Part shown: positions 7,875 to 14,582 of the stretch, in pieces
Position numbering within the stretch: the first letter of the stretch is position 1
Layout of the letters: each line of letters begins with the position of its first letter
Source: Streptomyces resistomycificus
GTDB taxonomy: Bacteria; Actinomycetota; Actinomycetes; Streptomycetales; Streptomycetaceae
Length of the DNA: 64,000 bases
Direction: 5' to 3'
NCBI RefSeq assembly: GCF_001514265.1
Contig: NZ_KQ948993.1
Span: 62,001 to 126,000, forward strand
Notes under the pieces: model-generated
Seen by the model: the letters and a program-made list of their open reading frames with translations, nothing else
Database searches by the model: none
What the model was told of the DNA's origin: nothing
Made by a program: the position numbers and the translations under genes

Positions 7875-8318
7875 ATGCCTCTCGAGGGCGAGTACGAACC
7901 CAGCCCGACGGACTGGGTGCGCAAGCAGGTGGAGCAGTACGAGAGCTCCGGCGGCACGAAGGGCACCACCATGATGGGGATGCCCGTCATCCTGCTCACC
8001 ACCCGCGGCGCCAAGAGCGGCAGGATCCGCAAGACTCCGCTGATGCGCGTCGAGCACGAGGGGCGGTACGCCGCGGTCGCCTCCCTGGGCGGGGCGCCCA
8101 AGCACCCGGTCTGGTACCACAACGTCAAGGCCGATCCGCACGTCGAGCTTCAGGACGGCCCGGTGAAACAGGACATGACGGCCCGTGAGATCACCGGGAC
8201 GGAGAAGGCCGAGTGGTGGGAGCGCGCGGTCGCCGCGTACCCGCCGTACGCCGACTACCAGAAGAAGACCGACCGGGAGATACCGGTGTTCGTGCTGGAG
8301 CCCGGGGACGGGAGCTGA
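7875..8318 (+). CDS. F420-dependent nitroreductase (DDN) family protein
   Basis: A 147-residue split-barrel protein. It has VILLTTRGAKSGRIRKTPL (the family's TTxGRxSGxxRxxPL-like phosphate and F420-binding strand), followed by ASLGGAPKHPVWYHNVKADP, the signature of deazaflavin-dependent nitroreductases. The C-terminal WWERAVAAYPPYADYQKKTD and IPVFVLEP also match. The upstream ATG at 7803 adds 24 unconserved residues, so 7875 is preferred. It probably reduces quinones or other organics with F420H2. It is followed by a strong hairpin at 8384-8414. Confidence 0.88.
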   Translation: MPLEGEYEPSPTDWVRKQVEQYESSGGTKGTTMMGMPVILLTTRGAKSGRIRKTPLMRVEHEGRYAAVASLGGAPKHPVWYHNVKADPHVELQDGPVKQDMTAREITGTEKAEWWERAVAAYPPYADYQKKTDREIPVFVLEPGDGS

Positions 8319-8379
8319 ACTCTCCGGAAAAAACTCCGGTCGACAACGCATGGGCCCCGATCCGCCGGGCACCAGAGTC

Positions 8380-9495
8380 TCAGGCCCCGCCGCGCTCCCC
8401 CGTCGCGGCGGGGCTTTCGCGTGCCTCCTCGGCGGGCCGGTCGGTCACGTCGAGGAAGATCTGGTCCGCGTCCGGCACGGTACTGGCGATGGACCGCTTG
8501 ATCCGCACCGCGACCTCCTCCACCCGCTCGCTGTCCATTCCGGGCACCAGGTCGATCCGGGCGGCCACCAGGAGTGAGTCCAGACCCATCTTCATCGTGA
8601 ACAGCGCCTCCACGCTGTCGATCTCGGGCTGCGCGTCCAGCAGCGCCCGGATCCTGCCGCTGGACTCCGGGTCCGCGGCCTCCCCGATCAGCTGGTCGCG
8701 GGCCTCTCGGCCGAGGCGGTAGGCCACGTAGACGAGCAGGGCGCCGATCGCCAGTGACGCGGACGCCTCCCACACGACCTGCCCGGTGACCATGTGCAGC
8801 GCCATCCCGGCCATGGCGAGGGTGACGCCGAGCACCGCCGTACCGTCCTCGGCGATCACCGTGCGCAGGGCCGGGTCGCGCAGGCCCTCCATGCCGCCGC
8901 CCTGCCGGCGCACCTGGTAGAGGGCCCGGACCAGTGAGGCACCTTCCGCGAGGAGGGCGACGCCCAGCACGACCAGGCCCGCCACATACCCGCCCAGCTT
9001 CTCCTCGGCGCCGTTCCTGAGCGCCTCGACACCCTGGAAGAAGGAGAAGCAGCCGCCCATCACGAAGATCCCGACGGCCGCCAGGAGCGACCAGAAGAAC
9101 CGTTCCTTGCCGTAGCCGAAGGGGTGACGCCGGTCGGCGGGGCGGCGGCTGCGGCGCAGCGCGGCCAGCAGGAAGACCTCGTTCATGCTGTCGGCCACGG
9201 AGTGCGCGGCCTCGGACAGCAGCGCCGGCGAAGCCGCGAGGAGTCCGCCGACGGCCTTGGCGACCGCGATCACCAGATTGGCCGCCAGCGCCACCAGCAC
9301 GGTGACCCGTGTCCTGCGGTCGTCCTGCCCGCGCTCCGTCCCGTCCGTCCCACGATCCGCCTGCCGGCCGGATCCCTCACTCGCCCTTCGGCCCTCCTCC
9401 CCCTCGGACGTCCCGTCCGCCTCGCTGCCGCTCACCTGGTGCGGCACCCGCGGTGCCGTCCCGTCCGCCTTCTGGTTTGACGATGTCCCTGTCAC
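8380..9495 (-). CDS. Cation diffusion facilitator transporter
   Basis: A 371-residue protein. After a hydrophilic N-tail of about 60 residues come six membrane segments. ALLSEAAHSVADSMNEV carries the HxxxD metal site of TM2 and VIAEDGTAVLGVTLAM the ExxD/HxxxD-equivalent site of TM5. RRHPFGYGKERFFWSLLAA is the classic CDF loop. The C-terminal cytoplasmic ferredoxin-like domain ends in VPDADQIFLDVTD. It probably exports Zn, Fe or Mn. GTG 9495 is the assumed start; an in-frame GTG at 9579 would extend into the divergent promoter and has no ribosome site. Confidence 0.88.
   Translation of the reverse strand: MTGTSSNQKADGTAPRVPHQVSGSEADGTSEGEEGRRASEGSGRQADRGTDGTERGQDDRRTRVTVLVALAANLVIAVAKAVGGLLAASPALLSEAAHSVADSMNEVFLLAALRRSRRPADRRHPFGYGKERFFWSLLAAVGIFVMGGCFSFFQGVEALRNGAEEKLGGYVAGLVVLGVALLAEGASLVRALYQVRRQGGGMEGLRDPALRTVIAEDGTAVLGVTLAMAGMALHMVTGQVVWEASASLAIGALLVYVAYRLGREARDQLIGEAADPESSGRIRALLDAQPEIDSVEALFTMKMGLDSLLVAARIDLVPGMDSERVEEVAVRIKRSIASTVPDADQIFLDVTDRPAEEARESPAATGERGGA
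8384..8414 (+). terminator. Terminator-like hairpin
   Basis: GCCCCGCCGCG pairs with CGCGGCGGGGC around a 9-base loop, and the next bases are TTTCG. It lies after the nitroreductase gene and inside the last codons of the convergent cation transporter, so one hairpin may serve the rightward transcript. Confidence 0.55.
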
Positions 9496-9623
9496 CTCCG
9501 CCGACTGCCCCGGCCGGTACCGCTCACACCGTGCCGTCGGCGGAAAACGGGGAACGCGTTCACCAGGGCACCCGCACACCGGGACGAGCCCACAGCACCG
9601 CAGCCGCAGAGCAAGGAGGAAGC

Positions 9624-10649
9624 ATGGGTGCCGGAGAGGACGGCAACGCCGGGTACGGCCAGAAGCGCTTCAGGCGGTCCAAGAGCCACTTCGCGGACCG
9701 GATCACCGCCGACGGCCGGGACGGCTGGCCGGTGGAGGCGGGCCGCTACCGGCTGGTGGTCAGCCGTGCCTGCCCGTGGGCGAGCCGCGCGCTGGTCTCC
9801 CGGCGTCTGCTCGGCCTCGAGGAGGCCCTGCCCCTCGCCGTCGCCGACCCGATCCAGGACGACCGCAGCTGGCGCTTCACCCTGGACCCCGACGGCCGTG
9901 ACCCCGTCCTGGGCATCCGCTACCTCAGCGAGGCCTACGACCGGCGCGAGTCCGACTACCCGGGCGGGGTGAGCGTGCCCGCGATCGTGGACGTGCCCAG
10001 CGGGAAACTGGTCACCAACGACTACCAGCGGATCACCCTGGACTTCGCCACCGAGTGGACGGCCCTGCACCGGGAGGGCGCGCCGGACCTGTATCCGCGC
10101 GCGCTGCGCGAGGAGATCGACAAGGTGATGGCGGAGGTCTACGAGGACGTCAACAACGGCGTGTACCGGGCCGGCTTCGCCGCCGACCAGGAGGAGTACG
10201 ACGCCGCGTGCGCAGGCGTCTTCTGGCGTCTGGACCTGCTGGCCACCCGGCTCGCCCGGCAGCGCTATCTGGTGGGCGACACGATCACCGAGGCGGACAT
10301 CCGGTTGTTCACCACTCTGGTCCGTTTCGACGCCGTCTATCACGGTCACTTCAAGTGCAACCGCTGGAAGCTGGCCGAGAACGAGGTGCTGTGGGCTTAC
10401 CTCCGCGACCTCTACCAGACGCCGGGTTTCGGCGACACCGTCGACTTCGACCACATCAAACGGCACTACTACCAGGTCCACACTGGCATCAATCCGACCG
10501 GCATCGTGCCGATCGGGCCGGACCTGTCGGGCTGGTCGGCCCCCCACCACCGGGAGGAACTGGGCGGCCGGCCGTTCGGCGACGGGACGCCGCCGGGGCC
10601 GGTACCGGCGGCGGAGGCCGTTCCCGCACACCATCGACCCAGTTGCTGA
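9624..10649 (+). CDS. Glutathione S-transferase family, glutathionyl-hydroquinone reductase-like
   Basis: A 341-residue protein of the Xi-class GST/ECM4 family. YRLVVSRACPWASRALVSRR contains the catalytic Cys-Pro-Trp. GGVSVPAIVDVPSGKLVTND is the thioredoxin-fold cis-Pro strand. ITEADIRLFTTLVRFDAVYH and the HIKRHYYQVHTGINPTGIVP tail are diagnostic for this class. AAGGAGGA precedes the ATG. In mycothiol-using actinobacteria the cofactor is likely mycothiol rather than glutathione. It leads a two-gene unit with the DUF4235 gene and is divergent from the cation transporter. Confidence 0.9.
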   Translation: MGAGEDGNAGYGQKRFRRSKSHFADRITADGRDGWPVEAGRYRLVVSRACPWASRALVSRRLLGLEEALPLAVADPIQDDRSWRFTLDPDGRDPVLGIRYLSEAYDRRESDYPGGVSVPAIVDVPSGKLVTNDYQRITLDFATEWTALHREGAPDLYPRALREEIDKVMAEVYEDVNNGVYRAGFAADQEEYDAACAGVFWRLDLLATRLARQRYLVGDTITEADIRLFTTLVRFDAVYHGHFKCNRWKLAENEVLWAYLRDLYQTPGFGDTVDFDHIKRHYYQVHTGINPTGIVPIGPDLSGWSAPHHREELGGRPFGDGTPPGPVPAAEAVPAHHRPSC

Positions 10650-10663
10650 GCAAGGAGATTCAC

Positions 10664-10960
10664 GTGGCAAAGAAGAAGAAGCTGCCCCTCGCCTACAAGC
10701 CCATCGGTTTCATCCTGGGCTGGACCAGCGGAACCCTCGCCGGCATGGCCTTCCAGAAGACCTGGAAGGCGATCCGGCACGAGGACGACGCACCCGACGC
10801 CCTGGACCGCGACCGCCGCTGGGGAGAGATCCTGCTGGCGGCCGCGGTCCAGGGCGCCATCTTCGCCGTGGTGCGCAGCGCGGTGGACCGCGCCGGCGCC
10901 ACGGCCATCGAGCGGTCCACCGGTGTCTGGCCGGCCGGTGAGAAGGGTGGCCGGGACTGA
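10664..10960 (+). CDS. DUF4235 small membrane protein
   Basis: A 98-residue protein beginning with a GTG 6 bases after AAGGAG. A lysine-rich N-terminus (VAKKKKLPLAYKPIGFILGW) leads into a membrane segment. EILLAAAVQGAIFAVVRSAV forms a second one followed by the AVDRAGATAIERSTGVWP family signature. It starts 14 bases after the GST gene and is surely co-transcribed. The function of DUF4235 is not known; the pairing with a redox enzyme suggests a membrane stress role. Confidence 0.85.
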   Translation: MAKKKKLPLAYKPIGFILGWTSGTLAGMAFQKTWKAIRHEDDAPDALDRDRRWGEILLAAAVQGAIFAVVRSAVDRAGATAIERSTGVWPAGEKGGRD

Positions 10961-10984
10961 CCCGTTCGGCGGTGTCGGCGGCGC

Positions 10985-11377
10985 TCAGCCCTGCTTGGGC
11001 GCCGTCGAGGGAACGAGGCGGAGTGTGAAGGAGTGGCCGGCCGGATCGGCGTAACCGCGTTCCTCGTACGGTCCGGAGGCGTCCTTGGTCTCCAGGGGCC
11101 GGCCGCCGAGGCCGACGATCTTGCGCTCCGCCTCGTCCAGGTCCTCCACCACGAAGTCCAGGTGGGCCTGGAGGGCGTTCTCGGGGCGGGGCCAGCTCGG
11201 CGGGGTGGCGTTGACGTCGCGGCGGAAGCCCAGGCGGATGCCGTCGGCACCCCTGATCTCGACCCGGTTGGCACTCTCGTGGGTCTGCTCGGCGTCCAGC
11301 AGCTCCTTGTAGAACACGGCGAGCTTCTCGGGCTCCGCGCAGTCGAGCACCACGACGCCCGCTTTCACCAGTGCCAT
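10985..11377 (-). CDS. VOC (glyoxalase/bleomycin-resistance) superfamily protein
   Basis: A 130-residue protein with two beta-alpha-beta-beta-beta modules. MALVKAGVVVLDCAEPEKLA starts module 1, ALQAHLDFVVEDLDEAERKI starts module 2, and YADPAGHSFTLRL is the last metal-ligand strand. GGAGG lies 4-5 bases before the ATG. Proteins of this type act as small dioxygenases, isomerases or binding proteins; nothing here fixes the ligand. Confidence 0.88.
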   Translation of the reverse strand: MALVKAGVVVLDCAEPEKLAVFYKELLDAEQTHESANRVEIRGADGIRLGFRRDVNATPPSWPRPENALQAHLDFVVEDLDEAERKIVGLGGRPLETKDASGPYEERGYADPAGHSFTLRLVPSTAPKQG

Positions 11378-11456
11378 GTCTCCTCCGAAGGTCCGGGGCG
11401 CGGAACGGTGGTGTCCCGCCGCCCTGTTACCTAGCGGATATCCCGGCCGGGCCGAT

Positions 11457-11798
11457 TCAGTCGGTTCCCAACCGGGCGGCCGCCGCGTCGAGCAGCAGGT
11501 CCAGTGCAGCCGGGTAGGAACTGTCCCGCATGTCCACGACGAGGTGACGGGCGGTCGCGGCGATGTGCGGATGGGTCTCGGCGGGCAGCCGGGCGTACGT
11601 CGCCCGCCAGACCACCGCCTCCGCCTCCCGGGCCGCCTTCGGCATCGCCGCGCTCGCCGCGTCGAGGGCGCCGAAGGCCAGTGCCTGGTCGACGAAGGCG
11701 TGGCAGATCCGCACCGCCTCCTCGTCGGGGAATCCGGCGTCGCGCAGCACGCCGACGATCGCCTCGACTGCGGCCGTCCAGCACTGGATCAACGGCAA
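11457..11798 (-). pseudogene. C-terminal remnant of a TetR-family regulator
   Basis: About 113 codons that match only the ligand-binding half of a TetR protein: PDEEAVRICHAFVDQALAFG, then a pattern of acidic/alanine helices ending YPAALDLLLDAAAARLGTD. No helix-turn-helix is found upstream. The frame continues through low-complexity sequence (P, S, A rich) to near the P450 terminator without a good start; the nearest candidate is a TTG at 11798. It lies just beyond the hairpin that ends the conservon, so it is probably a decayed gene. It could instead be a short unstudied protein. Confidence 0.5.
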
Positions 11799-11916
11799 CC
11801 ACGAGTGGGCGCTGGTGTCGGGCCACCACGCGGCGGCCGAGGACGGCCCGGCGGCCGCCGCCGAACTGGCCGGGCGGGGCTCGCTGGACGACCCGCTGGC
11901 CGTGTGACGAACCGGC

Positions 11917-11946
11917 GCTGCCCGGTCGGTGATCCGACCGGGCAGC
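11917..11946 (-). terminator. Strong hairpin after the conservon
   Basis: GCTGCCCGGTCGG pairs perfectly with CCGACCGGGCAGC (13 bp) around a TGAT loop, 21 bases after the stop of the conservon P450. There is no U-tract, as is common for Streptomyces terminators. It marks the likely end of the cvnA-E transcript. Confidence 0.75.
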
Positions 11947-11966
11947 GAAGGAGAGCGGGCCGCGGC

Positions 11967-13217
11967 CTACACGGGGAACTCGACCGGCAGGCTGTCCAGC
12001 CTGGACTCCCACGTGGAGCCCGTCGAGCCGAGGTCCTCCGGCGGGACGGACAGGCGCAGACCGGGCAGCCGGTGCAGCAGGACGTCCACACCGATCTCGA
12101 TGATGGACTGGCCGATGCTCTGCCCGGGGCACTCGTGCGGCCCCGCGCTGAACGCGAGGTGCGACTGGTTGCCCTGCACGGAGACCTCCGGGTCGGGCCT
12201 GACCTCGGGATCGGCGTTGCCCGGCGCGAGGCCGAGGATGAGCAGGTCGCCCTCCTGGATGTGGTGTCCGCCGAGTTCGAGGTCGGTGGCGGCGAACCGC
12301 CCCGGCAGGACGGCCAGCGGCGGCGAGTTCCACATGACCTCCTCCACCACCGCGGTGATGTTCAGCTGACCGCTGACCAGGCCTGCCAGCCGGGAGGCGT
12401 CGGTGAGGACCAGTTGCAGCACCCGGGCCAGCAGGTTGCTGGTCGTGGTGTGCGCGGCGAGCAGGACCAGCCGCAGATGGCTGACGACCTCTTCCGGGTC
12501 GAGACCGGCGGGGTGTTCGAGCAGGGCGGTGGTGAAGTCGGAGCCCGGCTCGAGGCGCTTGCGCTCGGCGAGTTCGCCGAGGATCTCGATGATGCGGTCG
12601 TTGTGCGCGAGTGCCTGCTCGCCGCCCTTGAGGACCTGGGCGCAGGACTCGACCAGGCTGCGCCCCTCCGCCGCGGGGAGCCCGAGGATCCGGGTGAGCA
12701 CGAGCATCGGCAGGTACTCGGCGTAACCCGCGACGAGGTCGGCCTCCCCGTCGTCGACGAACGCGTCGATCAGCTTGTTCGCGAAGTGCGTGGCATGGCG
12801 GCGGACGCCACGGCTGGACGCCGCGTACAGCCCGTCGGTGACCGCGCCGCGCAGCCTGCGGTGCGGCTCGCCGTCCTGCGAGATGCAGTCGGGACGCCAG
12901 CCGATCATCGGGATGAGCGGCGAGGTCTCCGCGACCCGGCCGTCGAGCCAGTCCCGCCAGATCCGTGCGTCCCGGCTGAACTGGCGGGGGTTGTCGAGCA
13001 CTCGGCGGTTGTCCCGGTAGCCGAGCACCAGCCAGGCGGGAACGTCCCCTTCGAGAAGCACCGGCGCGACGGATCCGTGTTCCTTGCGCAGCCGTTCGTA
13101 GACGGCGTGCGGGTCGGTCGACACCTCCGGGCCGTACAGCCGGGCGAGGTCCGCCCCGGCGTGGGCGACGGGGCAACCGCGCGGGGCGTCGGGACCGTTT
13201 AAGGTCTGGTCAGTCAT
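11967..13217 (-). CDS. cvnE: Conservon cytochrome P450 (CYP157-like) lacking the ExxR arginine
   Basis: A 416-residue P450. The heme loop FSAGPHECPGQSIGQ has the Cys ligand, and the I-helix is LLAAHTTTSNLL. In the K-helix, where P450s have ExxR, the sequence is VVEEVMWNSPP, so Arg is replaced by Trp. This deviation is established for the conservon-associated CYP157 family. Its ATG overlaps the stop of the GTPase gene by 4 bases, and a hairpin follows the stop, so it is the last gene of the cvn operon. Substrate and redox partner unknown. It probably acts with the Cvn signalling complex. Confidence 0.92.
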   Translation of the reverse strand: MTDQTLNGPDAPRGCPVAHAGADLARLYGPEVSTDPHAVYERLRKEHGSVAPVLLEGDVPAWLVLGYRDNRRVLDNPRQFSRDARIWRDWLDGRVAETSPLIPMIGWRPDCISQDGEPHRRLRGAVTDGLYAASSRGVRRHATHFANKLIDAFVDDGEADLVAGYAEYLPMLVLTRILGLPAAEGRSLVESCAQVLKGGEQALAHNDRIIEILGELAERKRLEPGSDFTTALLEHPAGLDPEEVVSHLRLVLLAAHTTTSNLLARVLQLVLTDASRLAGLVSGQLNITAVVEEVMWNSPPLAVLPGRFAATDLELGGHHIQEGDLLILGLAPGNADPEVRPDPEVSVQGNQSHLAFSAGPHECPGQSIGQSIIEIGVDVLLHRLPGLRLSVPPEDLGSTGSTWESRLDSLPVEFPV

Positions 13218-13819
13218 CGGGGCTCCAGTGCGACGGCGGAGCGATCCTTCAAGTGACGTATCAGGGCGACGAGTACGTCACGGCTGGAGGCCCGGTCGCG
13301 GGCGTCGCAAGCCACGATCGGGGTGTGGGGTGAGATGTCCAGGGCGTCCCGGATCTCTTCGATCGGGTGCTGCTGGGAGTCGGGGAAGACGTTCAGCGCG
13401 ATCACGAAGGGGACGTTCTGCCGCTCCATCTCCTCGATCGCCCGGAAGCTGGAGGCCAGCCGGCGGGTGTCCACCAGGACGACCGCGCCTAGCGCGCCCT
13501 TGAACAGGCCGTTCCACAGGAACCAGAAGCGTTCCTGACCCGGGGTGCCGAACAGGTACAGCACCAGCTGCTCGTTGATGCCGATCTTGCCGAAGTCCAG
13601 GCTGACGGTGGTCTGCGTCTTGTCCGCGACGCCGATGAGGTGGTCGACGTCGGCGCTGGCCTGGGTGAGGGTCTCCTCGGTGGTGAGCGGCTTGATGTCG
13701 CTGACCGAGCGGACCATCGTGGTCTTCCCGGTTCCGAACCCGCCGGCGATCATCACCTTCACCGAGCGGGTGCCCCCGGCGTCCGGGCCGCCGGGATGGT
13801 CAAAGCCTTTGAAGTCCAC
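13214..13819 (-). CDS. cvnD: Conservon small GTPase CvnD
   Basis: A 201-residue Ras/MglA-like GTPase. It has VMIAGGFGTGKTTMVRSVSD (P-loop), LYLFGTPGQERFWFLW (switch II, G3), and IALNVFPDSQ where NKxD would be; CvnD proteins have this altered G4. ACDARDRASS matches G5. GTG 13819 follows GAGGAGG by 6 bases and lies inside the last codons of cvnC (20-base overlap). A longer frame to 13885 would overlap even more. It is the switch of a conservon complex at the membrane with CvnA-C. Confidence 0.92.
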   Translation of the reverse strand: MDFKGFDHPGGPDAGGTRSVKVMIAGGFGTGKTTMVRSVSDIKPLTTEETLTQASADVDHLIGVADKTQTTVSLDFGKIGINEQLVLYLFGTPGQERFWFLWNGLFKGALGAVVLVDTRRLASSFRAIEEMERQNVPFVIALNVFPDSQQHPIEEIRDALDISPHTPIVACDARDRASSRDVLVALIRHLKDRSAVALEPR

Positions 13820-14171
13820 TGAGTACCTCCTCAAGGAGCGCGAGGTCTGGCCCGCGACCGGCTTCGTGCGCCGGAATGGGGTCACGGGCTTCGACGCGGC
13901 CTGCCTCGAGCAGATCCGCCAGCAGCACCGCGAGAATGTTGAAGGGCAATCCGAGGTGGGCGCCGAGTTCGGCCACCGAGAGCGGATCGCGGCAGCGCCG
14001 GAGGATCTCCTCGTGCTCGTGCTGCATGCCCGGTTCGGGGGCGGTGCGGGAGACGATGAGGGTTGCCACGTCGAGACTCGACGCCGAACCGCCCGGTCCG
14101 CTACGTCCTCCGGTCAGGACGTAGTAGCGCTCGAGACCGGACGGGTCCGTGGGCCGGCGGGGAGCACTCAT
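13800..14171 (-). CDS. cvnC: Conservon DUF742 protein CvnC
   Basis: A 123-residue DUF742 protein. RYYVLTGGRSGPGG is the family's YxLTxGR motif near the start. LSVAELGAHLGLPFNILAVL is a winged-helix-like region with the LPxxVxxVLxxDL-type signature, and the protein ends VLSGLQRL. Its ATGA overlaps cvnB by 4 bases and its 3' end overlaps cvnD. In conservons this protein binds the roadblock and GTPase partners. Confidence 0.93.
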   Translation of the reverse strand: MSAPRRPTDPSGLERYYVLTGGRSGPGGSASSLDVATLIVSRTAPEPGMQHEHEEILRRCRDPLSVAELGAHLGLPFNILAVLLADLLEAGRVEARDPIPAHEAGRGPDLALLEEVLSGLQRL

Positions 14172-14578
14172 CCAGAGTGCTCCTCCAGGCGCGGAGTGGT
14201 GCCGAGGAGCTCACCCATCCGGCGGGCCAGATCCCTCATCTGGTGTCCGAGCAGTCCCTGGTCGAGGCCTTCCCTGGCGAGGACGCCGAGATACGTCTCG
14301 ACGCCCGCGCGCACGACGAAGAGGTGTCCGCCGTCGACCTCGATCATCGCCAGCCTGAGCTGCCCCGCGTACTTGGGGAACTGCTCGGCGACCGGCTGGG
14401 CCAGCGCCTGCAGGCCGGCCACCACAGCCGCGAAACGGTCCACGTCGTCGGGGTCTTCGGCGCCAAATGAGGTGATCGCCTTGCCGTCGCTGGAGGCCAC
14501 GAGGGCGAAGCGGATCTCCGGGATGGACTCCACCAGATCCCGGAGCGCCCAGCTCACGTCGGTTCCCTGTTGCGTCAT
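14168..14578 (-). CDS. cvnB: Conservon roadblock/LC7 protein CvnB
   Basis: A 136-residue roadblock/LC7 fold: VSWALRDLVESIPEIRFALV, then ASSDGKAITS, a central helix (FAAVVAGLQALAQPVAEQF), and DGGHLFVVRAGVETYLGVLA. Related MglB-like proteins act as GTPase partners or activators. It begins 4 bases after the stop of cvnA and overlaps cvnC by 4 bases, which indicates strict translational coupling. Confidence 0.93.
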   Translation of the reverse strand: MTQQGTDVSWALRDLVESIPEIRFALVASSDGKAITSFGAEDPDDVDRFAAVVAGLQALAQPVAEQFPKYAGQLRLAMIEVDGGHLFVVRAGVETYLGVLAREGLDQGLLGHQMRDLARRMGELLGTTPRLEEHSG

Positions 14579-14582
14579 GGGA

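Noticed and set aside
11563..11907. + strand frame ending HHAAAEDGPAAAAEL near the TetR remnant
   Set aside because: The C-terminal stretch looks protein-like, but no start, ribosome site or family could be found, and it overlaps the TetR-like sequence on the other strand.
11376..13202. 608-residue + strand frame opposite the conservon P450
   Set aside because: Shadow of cvnE; P450 motifs are on the other strand.
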